Source: Poriferisodalis sp965208485 (GTDB lineage: Bacteria > Actinomycetota > Acidimicrobiia > Acidimicrobiales > Poriferisodalaceae). From it: a stretch of 64,000 bases of DNA. Below are positions 53,789 through 62,189 of this stretch, piece by piece; the stretch's first letter is position 1; each line of letters begins with the position of its first letter. Both the position numbers and the translations under genes were made by a program. A model generated the notes under the pieces. It made no database searches. It was not told the DNA's origin and was given only the letters and a program-made list of their open reading frames with translations. The DNA lies in assembly GCF_965208485.1 (NCBI RefSeq), contig NZ_OZ242344.1, positions 3,906,001 to 3,970,000 on the forward strand, read 5' to 3'.

Positions 53789-53864
53789 GTCGGTGTCAGT
53801 ATGGGCCACCGGTCCATCACCCGTCTGCTGAGCGATCCGGCGCCGGGTTCGGCAGGCTGTAGCG

Positions 53865-55121
53865 GTGCCGCACCGGGACATGATCGTGATCGGGGCTGGC
53901 CCCGCCGGTGCGGCGGCGGCCATGCGCGCTGCGGGGGCCGGCATCAATGTCACCGCGTTCGAGAAAGGCGCACCGGGGCGCGACAAGGTCTGCGGCGACG
54001 GTCTGACACCGCGTGCGGTTGCGGCGCTCGACGAGCTGGGCATTTCGCTCGACGAGGCACACCGCATCGCCGGGCTGCGCATGATCGCCGGGCAGCGGGC
54101 GCGCGAGCTGGACTGGCCCGCGAACGGGCAATTCGGTCCCTACGGGGCGGTGTGGCCCCGCCGCCGGCTGGACAGCGCGCTGTGCGACGGCGCTGCGGCG
54201 GCCGGTGCTGAGCTGTGCTTCGGCACCGAGGCGCTGCCGATGCTCGAGGACGGGCGGGCGGTCGGCGTCACCGCCGGCGGTGAGCGCTGGACCGCCGATC
54301 TGGTCGTGCTGGCAGCGGGCGCCCAGGGCCAGGCGGCCCGGATGCTGGGTGCGCTGCGCGATCCCGACGAGCCGTTTGGCCTCGCCATCCGCACCTACGC
54401 CGAAACACCCCGCCACGCCGAGGAGTACCTCGAGGCGTGCCTGACGCTGCGCGACCCCGACGGCACCGCGGTGCCCGGCTACGGCTGGCTCTTCCCCGCC
54501 GGCGACGGCACCGTCAACATCGGCGTCGGCGCGCTCAGCACCATGAAGGGCTTCGCGAAGCTGAACCTGAACCGGCTCTGCGACAGCTACCGCGAATTGG
54601 TGGCCGAGAGCTGGCAGCTCGGCCCCTACCTGGAGCGTCCCCGGGCGTGGCGCCTGCCGATGAGCGCGGTGCGGCGGCACGGTCCCGGCTGGGTGGCCAT
54701 CGGCGACGCGGCCGGGCTGATCAACCCGATGAACGGCGAGGGCATCGACTACGGCCTCGAGACCGGCATCCTCGCTGCCGATCTCTTCGCGGCCGACCCC
54801 GCCGCAGTGCCCGACACCTATGACCGCCTCGTGGCTGAGCGCTTCGATGCTTTCCTGCGCACCGGTCGGCGCTTCTCGTTCCTGATTGGCCACCCGCGCA
54901 TTCTGCGGACCGGTCTGCGACTGGCGGTGGGCACCGATGCCATTGCACGGCTCACCCTGCAGGTCATGGGCAACCTCATCGACAACGAGACCCCCGGCAC
55001 GGCGGGCCGGGTGCTGGGGGCTGCCGACCGGGCGCTCGCCGCAGCATCGCCAGCCCTGCGCCGGCTGCACCGGCGCCACACGGCCCGCACCCGCGGCTCA
55101 GCGTTTCAGAACAACGGCTGA
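53865..55121 (+). CDS. Geranylgeranyl-reductase-family flavoprotein
   Basis: 418 residues from GTG 53865. FAD-binding VIGAGPAGAAAAMRAAGAG, KVCGDGLTPRAV at the flavin, the family's hydrophobic-pocket motif PGYGWLFP, and GDAAGLINPMNGEGIDY near the second flavin contact. These enzymes saturate isoprenoid chains (geranylgeranyl groups, menaquinone side chains) at the membrane. The match in length and motifs is good; in actinobacteria a menaquinone-related role is common but not shown here. Divergent from the TetR gene. Confidence 0.9.
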   Translation: MPHRDMIVIGAGPAGAAAAMRAAGAGINVTAFEKGAPGRDKVCGDGLTPRAVAALDELGISLDEAHRIAGLRMIAGQRARELDWPANGQFGPYGAVWPRRRLDSALCDGAAAAGAELCFGTEALPMLEDGRAVGVTAGGERWTADLVVLAAGAQGQAARMLGALRDPDEPFGLAIRTYAETPRHAEEYLEACLTLRDPDGTAVPGYGWLFPAGDGTVNIGVGALSTMKGFAKLNLNRLCDSYRELVAESWQLGPYLERPRAWRLPMSAVRRHGPGWVAIGDAAGLINPMNGEGIDYGLETGILAADLFAADPAAVPDTYDRLVAERFDAFLRTGRRFSFLIGHPRILRTGLRLAVGTDAIARLTLQVMGNLIDNETPGTAGRVLGAADRALAAASPALRRLHRRHTARTRGSAFQNNG

Positions 55122-55169
55122 GGCACGAGCCCGGGGGCTGTTGTGCCTCGCAGCTGGTCGTTGGCGTGG

Positions 55170-55475
55170 TCAGTCGGCATGCTCCGTCAGACGCAAGAGC
55201 TCGCCTTGCCAGCGCACCTCTTTGGGATCAGGCTTGCCAGACGCTGCCACTTCGCCGTCGGGCGTCATGAAGCGATGCGCGACGGCAACTCGCTGTCCAG
55301 CTTCGTAGTAGCCGACAAGCTCACTGACCGTGCCTGGCGGCTGTCCCGATGTAGCTGCCGCCGCAGCGCTCATCAGCACAAGTTCATCGAGTTCGCCGTG
55401 TCGAACCCGAGGAAGGATGAATACGTTGAACAGAGCCCGCAGCTCGCCGGCCGAGGTCAATCGCGTGCGCTCCAT
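55170..55475 (-). CDS. Small conserved-looking protein of unknown function
   Basis: 101 residues from an ATG at 55475 (MERTRLTSAGELRALFNVFI). Shows a coherent pattern: YYEAGQRVAVAHRFMTPDGE followed by SGKPDPKEV and a short C-terminal strand. The YY-x(6)-V-A-x-x-H-x(5)-DG-x(5)-GKPDPK arrangement looks like a small protein that binds or copies a toxin-type substrate, but I do not recognise a named family. It faces a second small gene across an 84-bp divergent spacer. Confidence 0.55.
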   Translation of the reverse strand: MERTRLTSAGELRALFNVFILPRVRHGELDELVLMSAAAAATSGQPPGTVSELVGYYEAGQRVAVAHRFMTPDGEVAASGKPDPKEVRWQGELLRLTEHAD

Positions 55476-55559
55476 CGCGAGCAGACTGCCCGAGCACGCC
55501 TGCCTACGAGAAACGAATTCGATCAGGACCGGCGAAAGCTGCTGTGTACAGTCGTGCCC

Positions 55560-55838
55560 ATGGCGCATACGGCGGCGATCGGGGCTTCACGCCCCTCTCA
55601 GACCACCGTTGATCTCCTTGAACGCTGGCTCGCCTCGGGTCAGTCAACGGCTTACGAGTTGCAGAACAGCCTGTTGGAGGTACTCGACGCGGCCGAGGAC
55701 TCGTCGAATCTGGCTCTGGAGGCCCTGCGGATTGTTGCTGAGGCCACGTCTGCTGGGTGGACCCAGGCCGACGTGCATGCCGCAGTCAAAGAAGTGCTGT
55801 TGAGTGGCGGGCCGCCAGGGTCGACGCCGCCTCGCTGA
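55560..55838 (+). CDS. Small helical protein of unknown function
   Basis: 92 residues from ATG 55560. Predicted to be mostly alpha-helical (VDLLERWLASGQSTAYELQN, LALEALRIVAEATSAG, ADVHAAVKEVLLSG), soluble, mildly acidic. No motif recognised. Divergent from the unknown gene at 55475, so the two may be regulated together. Coding is supported by amino-acid composition only. Confidence 0.45.
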   Translation: MAHTAAIGASRPSQTTVDLLERWLASGQSTAYELQNSLLEVLDAAEDSSNLALEALRIVAEATSAGWTQADVHAAVKEVLLSGGPPGSTPPR

Positions 55839-55917
55839 GCAGTGGCGCGGTGCCGCCGATCACTGGAGTGACCTCATAGGACTGCGTCTGAGGGCAAGCA
55901 TCCCAGCGCAGCGCCAC

Positions 55918-55923
55918 TACGGT
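55918..55923 (+). promoter_or_regulatory. Candidate -10 box before folD
   Basis: TACGGT fits TANNNT and ends 8 nt before GTG 55932; no ribosome site is visible, so a leaderless message is likely. Confidence 0.4.
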
Positions 55924-55931
55924 GGCTCGCC

Positions 55932-56777
55932 GTGACTGCAGTGCTGCTCGACGGTCAGGTGCTGGCCGAACAGATCAAGGAAGACCTGCGCATCCGGATC
56001 ACCCAGGAAGACCTGCGGCCGGGGCTTGGCACGATCCTCGTGGGCGACGATCCCGCATCGCACAGCTACGTGGGCGCCAAGATCCGCGACTGCGGCGAAG
56101 TGGGCATATCTTCGGTTCACGAGGAACTCCCCGCCGACATCGCCCAGGCCGATCTGGACGCGGTCATCGAGCGCTTCAACGCCGACCCGGCGGTGCACGC
56201 CTACATCGTGCAGCTTCCCCTGCCCCGCCAGCTCGACGAGGAAGCGGCGCTGCTGGCCATCGATCCCGACAAGGACGCCGACGGCCTGCACCCCGTGAAC
56301 CTGGGCCGCCTCGTGATGGGGGTCGACGGCCCGCTGCCGTGCACGCCACGGGGCATCCAGGTGATGCTGGCGCATTATGGCGTGCCGGTGGAGGGACGCC
56401 ATGTGGTCGTGGTGGGCCGCGGCCTCACCATCGGCCGGCCCATGGCGCTGCTGATGGCGCTGAAGCGGCCGGTCGCCAATGCAGCCGTCACGGTCGTTCA
56501 CACGGGTGTCGCTGACCTGGGCACCTACACCCGCCAGGCCGACATTGTCATCGCGGCGGCTGGCGTGCCCGGCCTCATCACACCTGACATGGTGAAGCCG
56601 GGCGCAGCGGTGATTGGCGGCGGCATCACCCGCGAGGGCCGCAGGATCCTGTCCGATGTGGACGAGTCGGTCGGCGAGGTAGCCGGCTGGGTGACGCCCC
56701 GCCTCGGCGGCGTCGGCCCGATGACCCGGGCCATGCTGCTGGCCAACACCGTCGACGCCGCCGCCGCGGCCGGCTGA
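55932..56777 (+). CDS. folD: FolD, methylene-THF dehydrogenase/cyclohydrolase
   Basis: 281 residues from GTG 55932. Catalytic SYVGAK (Y46, K50), QLPLPRQL, PDKDADGLHPVNLGRL, PCTPRGIQVML and the nucleotide-binding VVVVGRGLTIGRPMALLM, then GGVGPMTRAMLLANT at the end. FolD interconverts 5,10-methylene- and 10-formyl-tetrahydrofolate in the cytosol. The cofactor loop GRGLTIGRP differs from the usual GRSxIVGxP (Ser to Gly), seen in some actinobacterial forms. Complete and of normal length. Confidence 0.95.
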   Translation: MTAVLLDGQVLAEQIKEDLRIRITQEDLRPGLGTILVGDDPASHSYVGAKIRDCGEVGISSVHEELPADIAQADLDAVIERFNADPAVHAYIVQLPLPRQLDEEAALLAIDPDKDADGLHPVNLGRLVMGVDGPLPCTPRGIQVMLAHYGVPVEGRHVVVVGRGLTIGRPMALLMALKRPVANAAVTVVHTGVADLGTYTRQADIVIAAAGVPGLITPDMVKPGAAVIGGGITREGRRILSDVDESVGEVAGWVTPRLGGVGPMTRAMLLANTVDAAAAAG

Positions 56778-56907
56778 GACACATCCAAGACCGGCGCCGG
56801 TGTCGCTCGATGAGGACGGCGGTGACGCAGGTGCGGCGGCGTTGCCGCTGCGCTAGAAACGCCCGCAGCCGGGAGGCGTGCCCGGCGCGTCGAACCAGGA
56901 GAGTGCA

Positions 56908-57897
56908 GTGAACGATCCCGTACGAGTTGCTGTCACGGGTGCCGCCGGCCAGATCGGCTACAGCCTGCTGTTCCGGATCGCTTCGGGCGCCATGCTCGGC
57001 CCTGAACAGCCCGTCGAGCTGCGCATGCTGGAGATCCCTCCGGCGATGGGCGCGCTCGACGGCGTGATGATGGAGCTCGACGACTGCGCCTTCCCGCTGC
57101 TGGCGTCACGCACCGGCACCTCGGACCCCAACGAGGCCTTCGAGGGTGCCGACTACGCGCTGCTGGTGGGCTCGATGCCCCGCAAGGCCGGCATGGAGCG
57201 CAGCGACCTGCTCGAGGCCAACGGCGGCATCTTCACCGTGCAGGGCAAGGCGCTCAGCGATTCGGCCAACCCCTCGGTGCGGGTGCTGGTGGTGGGCAAC
57301 CCGGCCAACACCAACTGCCTGATCGCCATGCGCAATGCGCCCGGAATTGCTGACGGTCAGTTCACCGCCATGACCCGCCTCGACCACAACCGTGCCGTCG
57401 CCCAGCTCGCTGCCAAGGCGGGCGTGTCGGTGAACGACGTGACCCGCATGACCATCTGGGGCAACCACTCCGCCACCCAGTATCCCGACATCTTCCATGC
57501 CGAGGTGGGCGGCCACAACGCAGCAGCCCTGGTGGACGATCAAGCGTGGCTGGAGGACGACTTCATCCCGACCGTGCAGCAGCGCGGCGCGGCCATCATC
57601 AATGCGCGGGGTGCTTCCTCGGCGGCGTCGGCGGCGTCGGCCGCGGTGGATCACATGCGCGACTGGGCGTCGGACACGCCCGGCGGCGACTGGGTGTCGA
57701 TGGGCATCCCGTCCACCGGCGACTACGGCGCCCCCGAGGGCATCATCACCTCGTACCCGGTCACCGTCTCCGGCGGCCAATACCACGTGGTGACCGGTCT
57801 CGAGCTCGACGAGTTCAGCCGCTCCCGCATCGAGGCCTCCTGGGCCGAGCTGGTCGACGAACGCGACACCGTCGCAGGCTTGGGCCTCCTCGGCTGA
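56908..57897 (+). CDS. mdh: Malate dehydrogenase
   Basis: 329 residues from GTG 56908, chosen because AGGAGAG lies 4 nt upstream and the length fits the family; an in-frame GTG at 56878 would add ten residues. Cofactor motif VTGAAGQIGYSLLF, substrate arginines in MPRKAGMERSDLL (R92, R98), D159-x-x-R162 (RLDHNRA) and the catalytic H187 in TIWGNHSATQYPD. It interconverts malate and oxaloacetate with NAD(H) in the TCA cycle. Confidence 0.96.
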   Translation: MNDPVRVAVTGAAGQIGYSLLFRIASGAMLGPEQPVELRMLEIPPAMGALDGVMMELDDCAFPLLASRTGTSDPNEAFEGADYALLVGSMPRKAGMERSDLLEANGGIFTVQGKALSDSANPSVRVLVVGNPANTNCLIAMRNAPGIADGQFTAMTRLDHNRAVAQLAAKAGVSVNDVTRMTIWGNHSATQYPDIFHAEVGGHNAAALVDDQAWLEDDFIPTVQQRGAAIINARGASSAASAASAAVDHMRDWASDTPGGDWVSMGIPSTGDYGAPEGIITSYPVTVSGGQYHVVTGLELDEFSRSRIEASWAELVDERDTVAGLGLLG

Positions 57898-57950
57898 CCC
57901 GCGAACTATTCCGCGTCTGCTTCGGGCAGCGGCTCTCGGATCGGGTCAGC
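57893..57950 (+). terminator. Stem-loop at the end of mdh
   Basis: GCTGACCCG (57893-57901), overlapping the mdh stop codon, pairs perfectly with CGGGTCAGC (57942-57950); a smaller stem CTGC-TTCGG-GCAG lies inside. No T-run follows, so it is a hairpin of the L-shaped or attenuating type at best. Confidence 0.35.
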
Positions 57951-58291
57951 GTCGGTGGTGCCGCTTGCACCTGACGCGACAGATCCTGATCGAGAAATGC
58001 CGAACCGGCTCGGCACGCTCGCCGGCGTCCAGTTTCGAAGGGAAAACCCATCTGGCTACAACCATCTGGCTACAAGTCGAGTCGAGTCGAACGGTGCCGC
58101 GCTTGGCTTCCTGTTTGGATTTTGACAATGTCCGCGAATCAAACGCGCGACTTGGCCCGTGACGGAATCAAAGGAATACGGGAGCTGTGAAGCATTGACT
58201 CATCTACCCCCCCTTCCGGATCGCGCAGCACATGCCCACCCAAGTGCCGCACACAAACCAGCACCCCGTCAGCCCGCCCCGCCGCCGACCG
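57951..58291. other. Spacer with short tandem repeats
   Basis: No gene seen. Holds a perfect 14-bp tandem pair (CCATCTGGCTACAA, 58048-58061 and 58062-58075) followed by three GTCGA units (58076-58090), and a C7 run near 58206. Probably replication slippage. Confidence 0.5.
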
Positions 58292-58432
58292 GTGGCGGGG
58301 CTGTTGGGCCGTGCTCCTTCGACGGTGTACCGGGAGCTGGAACGCGGCCGCGGCCCGGAGGGCGTCTATCGGGCTGAGCCCGCGCAGGCCGCAGCGGACC
58401 GGCGTGCTCGGCGGTCTCGGGATGGGAACTGA
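58292..58432 (+). pseudogene. IS30-type transposase remnant
   Basis: A 46-codon stretch VAGLLGRAPSTVYRELERG...VYRAEPAQAAADRRARRSR matches the helix-turn-helix region of IS30 transposases, in which the LGRSPSTVSREL motif is followed by Y-R-A-x-x-A-Q. A TGA ends it at 58430-58432 and no catalytic domain follows. Confidence 0.7.
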
Positions 58433-59016
58433 TGGCCGACACACTCGGACTCGACCGCGAACAGACCGTTGAACGCGCGCTCGAGATGCTCGATGGCGTT
58501 CCTGACGCGATCAGAGCGGCAGTCAGCGAGCTTGATCACGCTGACCGGACAGCGCCGGCTGTGCAGCGGTTGGACCAGCTCATCCGACAGCGATGCAAGG
58601 ATGTCCGCCATGCATTCGTCCAGCCGTCACGTGCCTCGAAGCAATCCAAGAAGCCGAAGACCAGATCGTCAACGTCCGCCGACCCGTCTTCCAGAGTGTT
58701 CATCTGCCGACAACGCCTGCCGCAGGACCGCGGCCAATGCAAGCGCCGCCTCACGACCGTCCCGTGCCCATTCCACCCGCACAGCCCAGGCAGCAACGCC
58801 GTACGACAACGCTCGAGCGCAGCGTTAGGCCGTGCGGGGCAGCAGGCAGTGAGAGATGCTCTTGGCGGCATATAGGTGCGCAAGACCGGCGCCGCACCCG
58901 CCGAACTCCGCGGCGTCTCCGAATGCGCATGACAGATATACGCATCTTTTGACGTCTCTAGAGAAAAAGCAGATATACTCATCATTCCGAGCTTGCAACG
59001 GAAAGGCAGAAATGTC
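58433..59016. other. Spacer with a doubtful ORF and the hipBA promoter
   Basis: An ATG at 58432 opens a 147-codon frame to 58875. Its first 55 codons (LGLDREQTVERALEMLDGV) look protein-like but the remainder is low-complexity Arg/Ser/Pro and typical of a chance frame in GC-rich DNA, so I do not call it a gene. The promoter and operator region of hipB occupies 58933-58983. Confidence 0.5.
58933..58983 (+). promoter_or_regulatory. hipBA promoter with direct-repeat operator
   Basis: TTGACG (58949-58954) and TATACT (58974-58979), 19 bp apart, form a good vegetative promoter. The -10 lies inside the second copy of a 14-bp direct repeat: CAGATATACGCATC (58933-58946) and CAGATATACTCATC (58970-58983), one mismatch, 37 bp apart. 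HipB-type antitoxins bind paired sites over their own promoter, so these are the likely operator half-sites. Confidence 0.55.
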
Positions 59017-59304
59017 ATGCACTCCGAGAGCAGCCTTCCATCGCTTGCCGGAGTGACGACGCCGACACGGCTCGGCTCGAGCATCCGCTTGATTCGCAAG
59101 CACAAGAATCTGACGCAGAAAGAACTCGCGGAACGAGCTGGCGTGTCACTGTTCTGCCTGCGCGACCTCGAGAGAGCTGATCGATCCGTCGGCGTGCAGA
59201 ACGTCTTCAAGGTGCTAGCGGTCTTGGAGTGCAGCGTCTCTCTTCATCCCTACGAGAGCTGGCCGAATAACAACGACGACTCCGAATCGTCGCTGACATC
59301 ATGA
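59017..59304 (+). CDS. HipB-like antitoxin/regulator
   Basis: 95 residues from ATG 59017, with GGAAAGG 10 nt upstream. Xre-type helix-turn-helix: LGSSIRLIRKHKNLTQKELA, ERAGVSLFCLRDLERADRSV, then FKVLAVLECSVSLHPYE, as in HipB. The acidic tail follows. It should bind the HipA-like toxin made next and repress the shared promoter. The stop overlaps the toxin's ATG by four bases. Adjacent Xre/RES genes make this a toxin-antitoxin island. Confidence 0.88.
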   Translation: MHSESSLPSLAGVTTPTRLGSSIRLIRKHKNLTQKELAERAGVSLFCLRDLERADRSVGVQNVFKVLAVLECSVSLHPYESWPNNNDDSESSLTS

Positions 59305-60758
59305 CTGCGGACCTGACCGTGCTCATGCACGGGCGCATAACGGGACACATCACCAAAGGACGCCGGAACGCCGCGAAGCTGCACTACGAGAAGCAATACG
59401 CAGACGATCACGGGCAGACGCCTTTGTCGTTGGCCTTCCCGCTGCGCATGCCTGAGCACGATGTCGGAGACTGGCTTGACGGGCTGCTGCCGCCATTGCT
59501 GGACCTGCGAAGGGAGATAGGGCGCGCCCACGGTGCAGCAAGCCAGCATCCCGTCGACCTGTTGGCGACCGAGATCGGCGCCGACTGTGCCGGTGCCGTT
59601 CAGTTCTGTCGTCCCGAGAACGCCGAGTCGGTGCTTGAGCGTAGAAGCGGTGTCACCCCCATGGATGAGACCGCGATGGAAAGAAGCCTCCATGCCCTGA
59701 GGCGGGGCGCTGTCGCATGGGAGCAGGAAGTCGGCCAGCCGTTGTCGTTCAGTCTCTCCGGTGCTCAGACGAAGGTCGCCATTCACAAGAGCCCCGAGGG
59801 CACCTGGGGTGTCCCCTACGGGAATACGCCGTCGACGCACATCGTGAAGATTGCGCTGCCGAGCTTCGACTCCAACGATGTCGTGGAGCATGTGTGCATG
59901 TCTGCGTTGCGAGATGTCGGGATCGATGCGGCCGAGACGGAGATCGTCGAAGCGGGTGGCGAGCGCGCGATCGCTGTGCGCAGGTTCGACCGCCGTATTG
60001 ACGCTGGTGGCGTTCTGCGGCGCGTTCACCAAGAGGACATGTGCCAAGCAACCGGCACGCCGTCGGACCGCAAGTACCAATGGGACGGCGGCCCGTCACC
60101 GGCCGTGACCGCAGACTTGCTGCGCGGCGAGTCGCAGCAGGCGCACCTCGACATATCACGTTTCAGAGATGCGCTGCTGGCCAACTGGATCCTGCTCGCA
60201 CCGGATGCACACGCGAAGAACTACAGCGTCCAGCTGCGTGGCTACCTTGTCCGGTTCGCCCCGCTCTACGACATCTGCTCGATGGCACCTTGGCGAGACG
60301 ACGAAGCGCTTCAGTACTTGCAGATGGCCATGAAGTCGGGCGAGTCATACGACGCGTACTCAATGAGACTCGACGAGTGGCAGTCATGCGCGATGGCGCT
60401 GAAACTGCCCGCCGCCGATCTGCTGGAACGCATGGACGAGCTTGCAAGTTCGTTGCCGAAGGCTGTCATCAAGCAAGCCGAGATGCTGCCAGCCCATCTG
60501 AATGCGATCGAACCCGTCGAACGGCTGGCAGACATCATGAGCACACGAGAACGCGAGTGCGGTTCGCTGCTTTCGCCTCGCGCGACAGGTGCTGCCCTAC
60601 AAGAAGTCGAGACGGCCGTGGATGAGGCGATCACTGGCGCATCGTCCAACCAGCCGGCCAACACCTCATCCCATTGCCAGCACATCGGCGTGAGATCAAG
60701 AAGGCAATGCATCCTCAAGCACCCCCACCCCGGACAGCCGCACAGATACAGCAGATAA
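59301..60758 (+). CDS. HipA-like Ser/Thr kinase toxin with C-terminal Cys/His knuckle
   Basis: 485 residues, ATG 59301 overlapping the hipB stop. Kinase fold of the HipA type: SFSLSGAQTKVAIHK (ATP loop), ANWILLAPDAHAKNYSV with the catalytic Asp and DAHxKN, and APLYDICSM (metal-binding Asp). HipA toxins phosphorylate glutamyl-tRNA synthetase or related targets in the cytosol and stall growth; the target here is unknown. Residues 459-485 add a tail not typical of HipA: C459-x-H461-IG-x-RS, C470, H476, H481 and Y483, matching the end of the Fic protein at 46.4 kb. All core catalytic motifs are present, so the kinase is probably active. Confidence 0.88.
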   Translation: MTADLTVLMHGRITGHITKGRRNAAKLHYEKQYADDHGQTPLSLAFPLRMPEHDVGDWLDGLLPPLLDLRREIGRAHGAASQHPVDLLATEIGADCAGAVQFCRPENAESVLERRSGVTPMDETAMERSLHALRRGAVAWEQEVGQPLSFSLSGAQTKVAIHKSPEGTWGVPYGNTPSTHIVKIALPSFDSNDVVEHVCMSALRDVGIDAAETEIVEAGGERAIAVRRFDRRIDAGGVLRRVHQEDMCQATGTPSDRKYQWDGGPSPAVTADLLRGESQQAHLDISRFRDALLANWILLAPDAHAKNYSVQLRGYLVRFAPLYDICSMAPWRDDEALQYLQMAMKSGESYDAYSMRLDEWQSCAMALKLPAADLLERMDELASSLPKAVIKQAEMLPAHLNAIEPVERLADIMSTRERECGSLLSPRATGAALQEVETAVDEAITGASSNQPANTSSHCQHIGVRSRRQCILKHPHPGQPHRYSR

Positions 60759-60860
60759 CTGCCAAGCGCTTGGGCGCCTTGGCCCGACAAGGCAGTATCC
60801 AGCAGCGCCAGCCCTGAACAGGTTCAACTGGCAACGAAATGTGTTGCTGTCGAGTTGCGG

Positions 60861-60866
60861 TATGAT
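60861..60866 (+). promoter_or_regulatory. Candidate -10 box before the Xre antitoxin gene
   Basis: TATGAT fits TANNNT and ends 6 nt before GTG 60873; no ribosome site precedes that GTG, so the message is probably leaderless. No convincing -35 was found. Confidence 0.5.
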
Positions 60867-60872
60867 TGCTGT

Positions 60873-61634
60873 GTGGACCGCTTGGACACTCTCTTCGGCA
60901 GTGACTTGGAAGACGCCGCCCAAGCAGCCGCGCGCGAGGTGCCGGACGTCGTAGCTGCATTGGATTTCCTGATGCCGATGCTCGGCGACTATGCGAACCC
61001 CGCGATCCTGCGGCGGTACCGCAGCAATGTCGAATCGGCGGCGTCGGCGCTGGTCGAGATGCAGGCCCGTTACTCCGAGTTCGCCATGTCGCCGGCTGTT
61101 GCGTATGCGCTGATCTCGCCCGTCTTCGTACAGCTGCCTTGGATCGCACCGTCGGTTGACGGTATCGGCGCCATAACAGTGCTCGTCGACAGAGTCCGCG
61201 GGCTTGCCGGAGGTCTGCCGCATCAGTGCGTTCGTGCACGCGACGACATCGATGAACACTATCTGGCGTGGTTCTCCAAGGCGATGGGAGACATCGAGTT
61301 CGAGCGCAACAGCGCCACTCCGCTGCGCCGCGCAATGGCCACGCTGGACCTGTCGAGCGGTGCGTTCGCTGAGCTCATGGGGGTCACACGCCAAGCCGTC
61401 GACAAGTGGCTCGTCAGCGGCCCGCCGTCGCAGCGGCTCCCCAAGATCGCGACCATCGTCGAGATAGCCGACATCCTGCGTTACCGGCTGCGGGAGGGCA
61501 TGCCGTCGATCGTGGCCCGCCGCAGCGCGCCTGCCTATGAAGACCGCACCATGCTTGAGTTGATCGCAGCGGACGAGCACGAGTGGTTGCTGCGCGACAT
61601 CGAGAAGATGTTCGACTACTCCACGACTGCATGA
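60873..61634 (+). CDS. Xre/MbcA-ParS-type antitoxin
   Basis: 253 residues from GTG 60873; a TTG six codons earlier is less likely because the -10 box overlaps it. The N-terminal two-thirds is helical and unusual for the family (short members have about 120-150 residues). The C-terminal part carries the HTH (SSGAFAELMGVTRQAVDKWL), then a segment like the DUF2384/antitoxin tail (GMPSIVARRSAPAYEDRTM, EWLLRDIEKMF). It probably neutralises the RES-domain toxin encoded next, whose ATG overlaps this stop (ATGA), and represses the pair. Confidence 0.75.
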   Translation: MDRLDTLFGSDLEDAAQAAAREVPDVVAALDFLMPMLGDYANPAILRRYRSNVESAASALVEMQARYSEFAMSPAVAYALISPVFVQLPWIAPSVDGIGAITVLVDRVRGLAGGLPHQCVRARDDIDEHYLAWFSKAMGDIEFERNSATPLRRAMATLDLSSGAFAELMGVTRQAVDKWLVSGPPSQRLPKIATIVEIADILRYRLREGMPSIVARRSAPAYEDRTMLELIAADEHEWLLRDIEKMFDYSTTA

Positions 61635-62146
61635 ACTTCTTGACCTCGGGCATCGGCGGGCGCTATCTGCGCGTCGTCGATTGGCGCTGGCGAGACCCGC
61701 TCGACGCCTCCCACTCAGCACGACCCCCAGGCGGCAGATGGAACCCGCCCGGGCTGCAGTGCCTGTACCTCAACGCGGACATCGACACTGCCCGCGCAAA
61801 CGCACTGAGCCGGTTCGACGACCGTCCCGTCAACATCCACGACGTCGACCCCGCAAGCGCCCCGCATCTCGTCGAAATCGAGATCGACGATGGCACAGCA
61901 CTCGACGCGTTCACTTCCCAGGGAATCGCCGCAGCCGGACTGCCGGCCGGCTACCCGACCGGCACCGACGGCCGCACCGTGCCGCGCAGCCAATGCCAGC
62001 CCATCGGGCACCAAGCCCACAGCGTCGGACTCAACGGAGTCGACTGTCGATCTGCGGCCGTCGGCGGCAACCGAGAGCTGGCCTGGTTCCCCGACACCGG
62101 CAACGCCCGCATGATCTCGCGCAAGCCGATGAACGAGTGGTGGTAG
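61631..62146 (+). CDS. RES-domain toxin, possibly with altered active site
   Basis: 171 residues from ATG 61631. RES-domain pattern: LRVVDWRWRDPL, then GGRWNPPGLQCLYLN (conserved R36 and Y46), and the C-terminal CRSAAVGGNRELAWFP. RES toxins such as MbcT and ParT degrade NAD+ or modify metabolic enzymes. The position usually held by Glu in the TALAE helix reads TARAN (N57), so the active site may be changed or dead. A hairpin GAGACG-AGTT-CGTCTC (62190-62205) lies 44 bp downstream and could end the transcript. Confidence 0.75.
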   Translation: MNFLTSGIGGRYLRVVDWRWRDPLDASHSARPPGGRWNPPGLQCLYLNADIDTARANALSRFDDRPVNIHDVDPASAPHLVEIEIDDGTALDAFTSQGIAAAGLPAGYPTGTDGRTVPRSQCQPIGHQAHSVGLNGVDCRSAAVGGNRELAWFPDTGNARMISRKPMNEWW

Positions 62147-62189
62147 CTCTTTAGCGCGATGGCGTTCCGCGCCGCTGTGTCAGTGGCGC

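Noticed and set aside
58432..58875. A 147-codon frame after the IS30 remnant
   Set aside because: The start looks acceptable but two-thirds is Arg/Ser/Pro low complexity and it has no ribosome site; kept only as a note.
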